Part shown: piece by piece, positions 6,596 through 12,727 of the stretch
Layout: each line of letters starts with the position of its first letter
Numbering within the stretch: the stretch's first letter is position 1
NCBI GenBank assembly: GCA_964635875.1
Contig: CAZWRK010000112.1
Location: forward strand, 1 to 13,254
From: CAZWRK01 sp964635875
GTDB lineage: Bacteria > Pseudomonadota > Gammaproteobacteria > Burkholderiales > Aquaspirillaceae
DNA: 13,254 nucleotides
Direction of reading: 5' to 3'
Notes under the pieces: model-generated
Database searches by the model: none
Told to the model about the DNA's origin: nothing
What the model saw: only the letters and a program-made list of their open reading frames with translations
Made by a program: the position numbers and the translations under genes

Positions 6596-7555
6596 ATGCC
6601 ATCCCGGCGCGTCATCACGCGCCTGACCCGCCAGCAGGCCACCGAACAGGCCGAAGTCGCCCGGATGGTACGCGCGGCCCGGGCCCGCGTCGCTGAGCGT
6701 GTACGCGAGATTGCCGCTCGGGCCCGGGCGGCTACCAACGCGGCCGAGCGGGAGCGCCTCTACGCGCAGATCGCAAAGATCAACGAGGCCCTCGCCGATT
6801 CCATCGACCGGTGGGCTTCGGAGATGACCGACAGGATCGCCACCGACTGGCACAAAGCCGCGCTCGACGATATTCGCTCCGACGGCGCTTCGCCCGCGCG
6901 GGTTGCCCTGCGCTTCGACCGTGCGAAGGTACGCGACTACCTGTCACTGCTCCATCCCGACAACTCGCAGCAGCTCGCCGCCGTCTTCACCCGGAAGATG
7001 AGCGAGACCGACATTCGCAACCTGCGGCAGGCCTTCCTCGATGTGTACCGGGAGTCGCAACTCGACAACCTGACCGCCAACGAGCTGCAGAAGGCGATCC
7101 AGCGGCGTTGGAACGACGTGGCCGGCAGCATCGAGTTCGAGCGCTTCCGGGATCGTGCCGGCCGGACGTGGGAAAACGCCAGGTACCTGCAGATGCTCGT
7201 ACGCACGACCACCGCCCGCGTGGCCCGGGAAAGCTACATCGACACGCTCGTGAGCAACGGCGATGACCTCATGCAGGTCGTGAACGTGGGCGACTCCTGC
7301 CCCATCTGCAGCGCATGGGGCGGCCTGATCGTGAGCATTTCCGGCGCGGACGACCGGTACCCGTCGTACCAGCGGGCGCTCTCCTCGGGGATGTTTCACC
7401 CCGGGTGCGACTGCCTGCTGCGCAGGGTGGATGAGACCGTGCACGCCGATGCGATGAAGCTGCAGGCGGGGGTTGATAATCCAGAATGGGACGACGACGC
7501 AAAGCCGAAAGAAATTGCGGCCGCCGTCGAGGCGTACCGCGGCAACGTAGCTTGA
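6596..7555 (+). CDS. Mu gpF-like / minor capsid head morphogenesis protein
   Basis: A 319-residue protein made of a long basic helical N-terminal region (about 1-115) and a C-terminal domain holding a Cys/His cluster. The cluster is SCPIC (C235, C238) followed about 30 residues later by FHPGCDC (H268, C271, C273). This C-x-x-C and H-P-x-C-x-C arrangement is the hallmark of the Mu gpF / phage minor head protein family and could bind a metal. Members are few-copy internal head proteins needed for assembly and sometimes associated with the portal. The spacing to the upstream stop is 2 nt, with GGGAGGG at 6582-6588 as ribosome site. Its TGA stop lies in junction repeat copy 4, immediately before the tRNA. 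The family call is good; the exact role in this phage is not shown. Confidence 0.82.
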   Translation: MPSRRVITRLTRQQATEQAEVARMVRAARARVAERVREIAARARAATNAAERERLYAQIAKINEALADSIDRWASEMTDRIATDWHKAALDDIRSDGASPARVALRFDRAKVRDYLSLLHPDNSQQLAAVFTRKMSETDIRNLRQAFLDVYRESQLDNLTANELQKAIQRRWNDVAGSIEFERFRDRAGRTWENARYLQMLVRTTTARVARESYIDTLVSNGDDLMQVVNVGDSCPICSAWGGLIVSISGADDRYPSYQRALSSGMFHPGCDCLLRRVDETVHADAMKLQAGVDNPEWDDDAKPKEIAAAVEAYRGNVA

Positions 7556-7571
7556 TACCGCGGCCATCTGT
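7551..7571 (+). repeat. Junction repeat copy 4 (abutting the tRNA)
   Basis: CTTGATACCGCGGCCATCTGT matches the family at TTGAT-x-C-x-GCGGCCA and again at the closing GT. The TGA at 7553-7555 is the stop of the gpF-like gene. The tRNA starts at 7572, the same 16-nt offset at which ATG sits in copies 1 and 5. It also contains TACCGCGGC (7556-7564), a direct repeat of 7535-7543 in the end of the upstream gene. Confidence 0.6.
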
Positions 7572-7646
7572 AGCGGTGTGGCGCAGTGGCAGCGCGTGAG
7601 CTTCATACCCTCAAGGTCGCCGGTTCGAGTCCGGCCGCCGCAACCA
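7572..7646 (+). tRNA. tRNA, CAU anticodon (Met-type, initiator-like features)
   Basis: A 75-nt cloverleaf with encoded CCA. The acceptor is AGCGGTG (7572-7578) with CGCCGCA (7636-7642): positions 2-7 pair (one G-U), while 1:72 is A opposite A. U8 is present. The D arm is GCGC-AGTGGCA-GCGC (7581-7595). The anticodon stem TGAGC/CCTCA (7597-7601, 7609-7613) has four pairs and a C-C at 31:39; the loop TTCATAC gives anticodon CAU (7604-7606). The variable loop is AGGTC, the T arm GCCGG-TTCGAGT-CCGGC (7619-7635), discriminator A, then CCA. The unpaired 1:72, A73, AGGTC variable loop and CGCAACCA end resemble bacterial initiator tRNA. However C11:G24 and the missing run of three G-C pairs in the anticodon stem do not. 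Elongator Met or lysidine-modified Ile(CAU) remain possible. Confidence 0.88.
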
Positions 7647-7652
7647 ATCTCC

Positions 7653-8162
7653 ATGGACATCCACTTCGCCATGCAGGGGGCCGATGCGGTACTGCGCGAG
7701 CTGCAGGCGGCGGGCCGCGGCATCGACGCGAAACGCGCGCGAGCGATGTACCGGATCGGGACCACCGTCAAGGACCGGGCGCAGACGTACGCGCCGATCT
7801 CACCCACCCAGTCGCAACTGCGCGCGGAGCAGCGCGGCACCGCGAAGCAGAAGGCCGCCGGACGAAGGCGGCGCAAGGCCTCCGCCACCTCGAGCGCGAA
7901 GCCGGGCAGCCTGCAGCACTCCATTCGGTTCGTCTCGTCGGCTGACCGCGCGGAAATCTTCGTCCCGTCCAACTCGCCGGCCGGGAAGTACGCCTACAGG
8001 ATGCACGAGGAGAAGGGGCGCACGTGGAGCCGGCGCGGTATCGGCACCCAGGCGAAGGGACCGCAGGCCGACGAGAAGTTCATCGAGCGGGCCGTCCGCG
8101 ACTCCGAAGCCGAGATCGGCGCGATCCTGGCCGATGAACTTGGGCGCGGGCTGCCCGGTTGA
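7653..8162 (+). CDS. HK97 gp10-like head-tail / tail completion protein
   Basis: A 169-residue protein of the HK97-gp10-like group, which helps join the tail to the connector. Features seen are an N-terminal helix MDIHFAMQGADAVLRELQAA, the V-K-D-R-A-Q-x-Y-A-P-x-S stretch, a basic insertion GRRRRK, then GSLQHSIRF, strands with AEIFVPSNSPAGKYAYRMHEEKG, and a terminal helix after KFIERAV. ATG 7653 is chosen because everything upstream in frame is translated tRNA (RSPVRVRPPQP is a typical tRNA mistranslation). The ATG lies only 6 nt after the tRNA CCA, so there is no room for a Shine-Dalgarno sequence outside the tRNA. Expression may depend on read-through or on tRNA processing giving a nearly leaderless message. 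The stop TGA lies in junction repeat copy 5. Confidence 0.8.
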   Translation: MDIHFAMQGADAVLRELQAAGRGIDAKRARAMYRIGTTVKDRAQTYAPISPTQSQLRAEQRGTAKQKAAGRRRRKASATSSAKPGSLQHSIRFVSSADRAEIFVPSNSPAGKYAYRMHEEKGRTWSRRGIGTQAKGPQADEKFIERAVRDSEAEIGAILADELGRGLPG

Positions 8163-8183
8163 TGCTGCGGCCAATGGTATGCC
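8157..8183 (+). repeat. Junction repeat copy 5 (gp10-like / tail terminator junction)
   Basis: It combines the 18-mer GGTTGATGCTGCGGCCAA shared with copy 3 and the 17-mer GCGGCCAATGGTATGCC shared with copy 1, so it links the family. The TGA at 8160-8162 ends the gp10-like gene and ATG 8179 starts the next one. GCGGC (8167-8171) can pair with GCCGC (8181-8185), placing the start codon at the loop-stem edge of a small hairpin. That hairpin is not fully conserved in the other copies. Confidence 0.8.
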
Positions 8184-8649
8184 GCTGGACTATGCAGAAA
8201 CGTGGGATGCCGCCGCTGAGACAGTCGTCTCAACCCTGATCACGCGCATCGGGACCGCCTTCGATGCCGCGTTCGACGTTCCACTGGCGGCCGAGCGTAC
8301 CCTCTGCCTCGACTACCTTCCGCCGCGCATCAAGGTGGCCGCCTTCTTCATGGGCGGCGGGACGAACGTAGCGCACAACTGGCACGAGGCCGCGCCCAAG
8401 GAACTGGTGATGGACGCGCGCTTTGAGGCGCGATTCGATCGGCGTCAGCATGCGCGCGCGTTCGGGATGATGTTGCTGTCGGCCCTGCCCATGCAGCGCA
8501 TCGGCACGCTGGTCGAGTTGCGAATCGCCGGGAATCCACAGATCAACGCCGACGTAGTGCGCCTGGCCAACGACACGAAGGACGGGCTGTACTGGAAGCT
8601 CTCGCTTTCGTGCCTGTGCGTCTTCCGGACCGATGGAGTATTCACCTGA
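8179..8649 (+). CDS. Tail terminator candidate
   Basis: A 156-residue protein between the gp10-like gene and the tail tube region, which is the usual slot of the tail terminator that caps the tube. Visible features are a helical start (MPLDYAETWDAAAETVVSTL), a Leu/Pro-rich strand region (RTLCLDYLPPRIKVAAFF), and alternating strands toward the C-terminus (TLVELRIAGNP, LYWKLSLSCLCVF). I recognise no family motif, so the function rests on position and alpha/beta size only. ATG 8179 follows the junction repeat with no Shine-Dalgarno sequence. Its stop overlaps the next start as TGATG. Confidence 0.7.
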   Translation: MPLDYAETWDAAAETVVSTLITRIGTAFDAAFDVPLAAERTLCLDYLPPRIKVAAFFMGGGTNVAHNWHEAAPKELVMDARFEARFDRRQHARAFGMMLLSALPMQRIGTLVELRIAGNPQINADVVRLANDTKDGLYWKLSLSCLCVFRTDGVFT

Positions 8650-8993
8650 TGGCCACCATGCGCCTTACCTTCAGCCTGACCGTCGAGGAGACGGCCATCG
8701 ACACCGAGCAGATCCAGCCCGATTCGTTGGAACTGTCCGTCGATGGCGACAACCTGCGGCGCGCGGTGCGACTGCCCGCCGGCGAAACCGTCACCCTGGA
8801 CGCCGGCGAAATCACCCCCCGCTGGTGGTACTTCCAGAATGTGCACGCCAGCGCCGACCTGATCATCAGTTTCGGATCGTCCGACGACATCATCTTGTCG
8901 CCGGGAGAATTCAGTTTCCTGCGCTCGGGCACGGTGCCCGTGGCCAGGGGTAGCGTGGCGGAATCCAAACTCCTCTACGCCGTCTACGCATAG
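8649..8993 (+). CDS. Beta-rich virion protein of unknown function
   Basis: A 114-residue protein that reads as nearly all strands. It includes EELSVDG-like segments, PAGETVTLDAGEITPRWWYF, and a closing pattern with S-P-G-E-F-S-F-L-R-S-G and L-L-Y-A-V-Y-A. An L-x-P-G-E turn followed by a terminal strand is seen in several small phage structural proteins that add to capsid or tail surfaces, so a virion role is likely but not specified. It starts at ATG 8649 within TGATG, coupled to the upstream gene, with another Met three codons later. Gene order just before the tail tube would also fit a tail accessory protein. Confidence 0.65.
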   Translation: MATMRLTFSLTVEETAIDTEQIQPDSLELSVDGDNLRRAVRLPAGETVTLDAGEITPRWWYFQNVHASADLIISFGSSDDIILSPGEFSFLRSGTVPVARGSVAESKLLYAVYA

Positions 8994-9005
8994 GGAGGAA
9001 AGAAC

Positions 9006-9701
9006 ATGGCCAGCGAATTTGCGCACCTACACACCGACGACCCGCTTGGCCTCGCCACGGCGGGTGATATCGTACTCGTCAATGTGAGTGGCGGCATCCG
9101 CCGAGACTTCGTCGAGATGCTGTCCGAGAAGGGCATCTACGTCCCGGCGGCCGCGCAGGCCATCAAGCCGGTGGAGGAGTTCCAGGTCGAATACGAGCTG
9201 CGCTCGACCGCGCTGACGGTGCCGCTCGGGCAGTTGGTTAACGGAAGCTATCTCGTCACGGCCCTGTCGGCCCAGTCCGACTCCGGCAAGTACCCGACCG
9301 TGACGGTCACGGTGATCAAGTTCAGCGCCACCAACAAGCTGCTGACCTCCGTGCTCGCGGAGACCGTATCCAGCGCGCTGTCGCAGGACATCACCGGCGG
9401 CTTCGGCCTCGTGAACAAGTACGGTGTCTCGGGGACGATCCGCGGCATCTCGTCGAGCATGTCCATCTCCATGCAGGCCGCTGAGCGCATGGAAGAGACC
9501 TCGGGCGACTACCTGCAGAGCGGGTACGTCCAGTACGGGTTCAAGCGCGAGGTCACCATCGAGAGCTACACGGAGGTCGGGAGCGGCGCGACCGTCTCCG
9601 GCGTGAGCGGCGCGAAGGTGACGGCTCGCGACACCAAGACCGCGCGGGACGGCTACAAAACCTTCAGCGTGTCGTACTTCGAGTACCTCGGCGTCTCGTA
9701 A
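9006..9701 (+). CDS. Major tail tube protein candidate
   Basis: A 231-residue, strand-rich protein with a strong Shine-Dalgarno sequence (GGGAGGA at 8993-8999), as expected for an abundant tail subunit. It lies two genes before the tape measure, the usual place for the tube protein. Features are an N-terminal region ending in IVLVNVSGGIRRDF, long alternating Val/Thr strands (TVTVTVIKFSATNKLLTSVL), a Gly/Ser-rich middle (GVSGTIRGISSSMSISMQAA), and a C-terminus with KREVTIESYTEV and KTFSVSYFEYLGVS. No sheath gene follows it, so a non-contractile tail is likely. I cannot match a specific family motif; the call is position, composition and expression signal. Confidence 0.7.
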   Translation: MASEFAHLHTDDPLGLATAGDIVLVNVSGGIRRDFVEMLSEKGIYVPAAAQAIKPVEEFQVEYELRSTALTVPLGQLVNGSYLVTALSAQSDSGKYPTVTVTVIKFSATNKLLTSVLAETVSSALSQDITGGFGLVNKYGVSGTIRGISSSMSISMQAAERMEETSGDYLQSGYVQYGFKREVTIESYTEVGSGATVSGVSGAKVTARDTKTARDGYKTFSVSYFEYLGVS

Positions 9702-9706
9702 CCGCC

Positions 9707-10429
9707 ATGAACAGGCTCGTCTCGACCTTCCTCCGCCAGGTGGAGGCCGATGGGCTCGACCTGCGGCTGCGGGATGACCTCGACGACCTCCTGACGCTCC
9801 ACGCCGCGGCCGAGGCCTTCACGGGGGCCGCTCCGTCGCGGGAGTACGCCGCCCACCTGGAGCCCGAACTGCACATCGGCGGCGCCGTGCTGCGGCGGCT
9901 GAGCATCGGAGCGCGTGACTTCTTCAACGAGCGCCCAGCCCAGTGGTTCGCCGGTGACGAGGAGTGGTACATGCGGTCCTTGGTCTACTGCCTTGCCGAG
10001 GGCGGCGCCCCGGGCGCCCTGTGGGCCTTCGGCGAGAAGTCGGCATGGAAAAGCCACGTAGCCGTCTGGAGTCGGTCCCTGTCGTGCTCGTGGAAGGCCC
10101 TGCGCGCCGCCCTGGGGCGTTTTCTCGCCGTGGAGGCATCCGAACCCGGGGAGGATCGTCAGGGGCCGCTACGGGCCGATTACGGCTTCCTGGTGGAGGC
10201 CCTGTGTTCGGAGTATGGCCACGATCCGGCGCATTGGATATGGGGCGTCCCGGAGGAGACCATCGACCTGCTCTGGAGTAGGCTTGTAGATCGGAAGGAT
10301 GCCGAGGCCAGGGCCTCCGGGCGCGGCGGGGTCGCCCGCGATCCAGACGTACCCGCCACGCGCGCGCTGTACCGCTACCGGGAGACCGAGGCGCGGCTCA
10401 TCGAGAAGCTGAGGAGCAGGAAGGCATGA
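9707..10429 (+). CDS. Tail assembly chaperone candidate
   Basis: A 240-residue helical protein placed between tail tube and tape measure, where tail assembly chaperones usually lie. The C-terminal part (YGFLVEALCSEYGHDPAHWI followed by V-P-E-E-T-I-D-L-L-W) resembles the short helical module with Y-G-x-D-P-x-x-x-x-x-x-P in the second half of such chaperones. Unlike the common G/GT arrangement it is one continuous frame; I see no clear slippery heptamer or second overlapping frame. It starts at ATG 9707, 5 nt after the tube gene stop, without a Shine-Dalgarno sequence, and ends in an ATGA overlap with the tape measure gene. An alternative is an unrelated tail minor protein. Confidence 0.6.
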   Translation: MNRLVSTFLRQVEADGLDLRLRDDLDDLLTLHAAAEAFTGAAPSREYAAHLEPELHIGGAVLRRLSIGARDFFNERPAQWFAGDEEWYMRSLVYCLAEGGAPGALWAFGEKSAWKSHVAVWSRSLSCSWKALRAALGRFLAVEASEPGEDRQGPLRADYGFLVEALCSEYGHDPAHWIWGVPEETIDLLWSRLVDRKDAEARASGRGGVARDPDVPATRALYRYRETEARLIEKLRSRKA

Positions 10430-12360
10430 GCAGGGAAATCCGCTGGACCATCTCGCTCCGCAATCTCTTGAAGGGCGGACTCGATACGGCCGCGCGCCAG
10501 GTGCGCGGCTTCGAGCGCGCCGTTCGTGGCGCCGCCGACAGCATCCGCTCCGGGTTCGGCCGGATCGCCAGTTCGATCCTGTCGATGAAGGGGTTGCTCG
10601 TGGGGGCCGGTATCGCTGGTGCCGTGCGCGCCTTCGGCGAGACCATCAGGCAGGCCTTCAAGGTCGAGACGGCGCTCACCCAACTCAAGGTGCTCACGGG
10701 GTCGATGGACAAGGCGAAGGCCGTGTTCAAGGACCTGAAGGCCTTCAGCGATGCGACGCCGTTCGAGTTCGGCGAAGTCGCGCAGGCCGGCCGCATGCTG
10801 CTCGCGTTCGGCACGTCAGCAGAAGACCTGCTGCCAACTCTGCAGCGGATCGGCGACGTGGCAAGCGCGGTGGGCATGTCGTTTGTGGAACTGGCCGAGA
10901 TCTACGGCAAAAACAAGGTGCAGGGCCGCCTGATGGCCGTGGACATCAACCAGCTTACCGGCCGCGGCATTCCGATCATCCGCGAGCTGGCCAAGCAGTA
11001 CGGCGTGTCCGAAGACAAGGTCCGCGGGCTGGTGGAATCCGGGCAGGTCGGCTTCGCCGCAATGGAGCAGGCGTTCATCTCGCTGACCAGCTCGGGCGGA
11101 CAGTTCTACGGAATGATGCGCGAGCTGTCCACGACGGGCGACGGCCTTATCTCCACGCTGAAGGGCGAATGGGTGGGTGCGCTCGCAGACTTCGGCGGCG
11201 AGTTCATGGCGCTGGCGAAGGATGGTATTCAGGGCGCCATCGACCGCCTGAAGAAGCTGCGCGACGACGGCACGATCAGGGAGTGGGCTGCAGCGGCAGC
11301 CGAGAAGATCAAGCTGGTCAAGGACGCGCTGCTCTCCATCGGGTCGGGCGATACCACCACGATCAAGTTGTCCGTCGATGTGCTGAAGGCTGGTGCCATG
11401 GCCGCCTTCGTGGCCGCAGGTGGCTACCTGCTTAAGCTGGCTCCCATCATCGGAGAACTGATCGGGAAAGCCGCCTTCCGCATTATGGGGACCGAGCGTG
11501 GCCGCGCCATGGCGGACGTGCGGCAGCAGATGGTTGACGAAGGCTTGCTGACCAAGTCGGGGCCGTTCGGCGGTCTCGGGCCCGAGGCAGAAAGGCGCGG
11601 CCTGTCGAAAGACCAGATACGCCAGATGATCGAGGACCGTACGGATGAGGTCATGCGATCCAGGGGGGCGGCCGAGGCGGCGGCATTGGCACCGAGTGGC
11701 GATGCGTCGGGTCTCGATGCTGCCGTGCAGGCCCTGCGCGATTACTTGGCATCGCAGCAGCAGCCCGAAACGCCATCACCGCGACCGGCGCCGCCTGCTC
11801 CGCCAGGTATCGCGCCGCCTGCTCCGCCAGGTATCGCGCCGCCTGCGGCCGAAGACGACAGCGCGGCATATCAGGCTCAGGTGGAGTACGAGGCCGCTCA
11901 GCGCAGGCGCGAATACGACAAGGCGGACCAGAAGCGCAAGGAGGAGATGCTCGCCGAGGATGAGCGCAACCTCCGCAATGCGGCGATGGACGCGCGTAAA
12001 ACCGGCGATATGGCCGGCTTCTACAAGTTCTCCGGGCAGGCCGATCAGAAGGCGTGGGAGCTGGCCGACCTGATCGAGGCAAACAAGCCGAAGCCCAAGG
12101 CCAAGGACTCCACCGGCTCCTACATCGGCGACATCCAGCGCGCGATGGCGATGGGCACCTACGCCGGGCCGGATCGTCTGGCGCACGGTGGTCGCGCGGA
12201 TGCGTTTCGGGCGAAGCTGTTGCCGTCCGGGCTGAACGGCGCCGGCGGTCTACGCGGCGCCACCGTGGTGCGCAACAAGAGCGAAGAACTGCTGGCGCGC
12301 ATCGAGCAGCACATGGCTGCTCAGCGGAAGATCATCGAGGCTCAACTGGGGGGTGACTGA
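10426..12360 (+). CDS. Tail tape measure protein
   Basis: A 644-residue protein that sets tail length and is ejected with DNA. The N-terminal third (about 75-255) is the tape-measure domain, with ETALTQLKVLTGSMDKA, FSDATPFEFGEVAQAGRMLL, GKNKVQGRLMAVDINQLTGR and GIPIIRELAKQYGVSEDKV. Hydrophobic segments lie at about 50-70 and 319-352 and may help cross the host membrane. Residues 455-474 carry a Pro-rich repeat (APPAPPGI twice), followed by a charged helical region and a basic C-terminus. I see no lysozyme or peptidase motif. At the usual 1.5 angstrom per residue, 644 residues would give a tail near 95 nm, a rule-of-thumb inference. It is coupled to the chaperone candidate by ATGA. Confidence 0.93.
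   Translation: MSREIRWTISLRNLLKGGLDTAARQVRGFERAVRGAADSIRSGFGRIASSILSMKGLLVGAGIAGAVRAFGETIRQAFKVETALTQLKVLTGSMDKAKAVFKDLKAFSDATPFEFGEVAQAGRMLLAFGTSAEDLLPTLQRIGDVASAVGMSFVELAEIYGKNKVQGRLMAVDINQLTGRGIPIIRELAKQYGVSEDKVRGLVESGQVGFAAMEQAFISLTSSGGQFYGMMRELSTTGDGLISTLKGEWVGALADFGGEFMALAKDGIQGAIDRLKKLRDDGTIREWAAAAAEKIKLVKDALLSIGSGDTTTIKLSVDVLKAGAMAAFVAAGGYLLKLAPIIGELIGKAAFRIMGTERGRAMADVRQQMVDEGLLTKSGPFGGLGPEAERRGLSKDQIRQMIEDRTDEVMRSRGAAEAAALAPSGDASGLDAAVQALRDYLASQQQPETPSPRPAPPAPPGIAPPAPPGIAPPAAEDDSAAYQAQVEYEAAQRRREYDKADQKRKEEMLAEDERNLRNAAMDARKTGDMAGFYKFSGQADQKAWELADLIEANKPKPKAKDSTGSYIGDIQRAMAMGTYAGPDRLAHGGRADAFRAKLLPSGLNGAGGLRGATVVRNKSEELLARIEQHMAAQRKIIEAQLGGD
11788..11835 (+). repeat. 24-nt tandem repeat in the tape measure gene
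   Basis: Two identical 24-nt units beginning GCGCCGCCTGCTCCGCCAGG, followed by an 11-nt start of a third unit (11836-11846). They encode APPAPPGI twice, then APPA. Identity at every base, including third positions, indicates a very recent duplication and a possible slippage site. Copy number would change the linker length of the tape measure. Confidence 0.9.
12347..12354 (+). promoter_or_regulatory. Purine-rich ribosome site inside the tape measure end
   Basis: GGGGGGTG lies 7 nt before ATG 12362 and overlaps the tape measure C-terminal codons. It favours ATG 12362 over the in-frame GTG at 12353, which would have no upstream site at proper distance. Confidence 0.45.
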
Positions 12361-12361
12361 C

Positions 12362-12727
12362 ATGGCCGGCGGAAGAGACTGGACACTCGAGGAGAAGGCG
12401 GACGAGGACGAAACCTTCACCCTGATGAATGACGATGAGGTTCGCCACTTCCGTGCCGAAAAGATCGTGTTTGAAATATCCACGCCCGTCGCGGTCGAGC
12501 AGGTAACCCTCGGCCGTGGAGATAAAGGCAAGGTCAGCGGGTTCATCACCTGCGCGCAGGCCAACGTCGTAAAAACGCGCACGCTTCCGTCGGGTCGGTA
12601 CTTCCTCTGTACGGCCGACAACATCAGGAAGATTCAGACTGCGAGCCGTCACTACCTGCGCACGCAGGTGTGGGAGAACATCGGAAAGGCCGAGGAATAC
12701 GATCCGGATACGGGCCAGGTGCTTTGA
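12362..12727 (+). CDS. Unknown small tail-region protein
   Basis: A 121-residue protein starting 1 nt after the tape measure stop. It opens acidic (DWTLEEKADEDETFTLMNDD) and then alternates strands (AEKIVFEISTPVAVEQVTLG, SGFITCAQANVVKTRTLPSG, RYFLCTADN). It has two Cys, and the end RTQVWENIGKAEEYDPDTG reads as a loop-helix. I do not recognise it. Position after the tape measure suggests a distal tail or tail-tip component. Its stop overlaps the next start as TGATG. Confidence 0.65.
   Translation: MAGGRDWTLEEKADEDETFTLMNDDEVRHFRAEKIVFEISTPVAVEQVTLGRGDKGKVSGFITCAQANVVKTRTLPSGRYFLCTADNIRKIQTASRHYLRTQVWENIGKAEEYDPDTGQVL

Noticed and set aside
7535..7566. A second, overlapping tRNA ending GGCCA just before the tRNA
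   Set aside because: No T-arm pairing or TTCGA-type loop is found at the required distance, and the same is true for copy 5.
7578..7652. N-terminal extension of the gp10-like gene through the tRNA
   Set aside because: The extra residues are translated tRNA. The protein-like sequence starts at ATG 7653.
7620..7655. tRNA 3' end as a phage attachment site
   Set aside because: It lies in the middle of the structural operon with no integrase or host DNA nearby, so an att role is not supported.
6944..7972. 342-codon open frame on the - strand across the gpF-like gene, tRNA and gp10-like gene
   Set aside because: It contains the antisense translation of the tRNA (GGRTRTGDLEG-type sequence), a well-known false protein signature, and lies opposite real genes.
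10045..10056. GGAAAAG as a slippery site in the chaperone candidate
   Set aside because: It does not fit the X-XXY-YYZ pattern in the reading frame, and no useful second frame follows.
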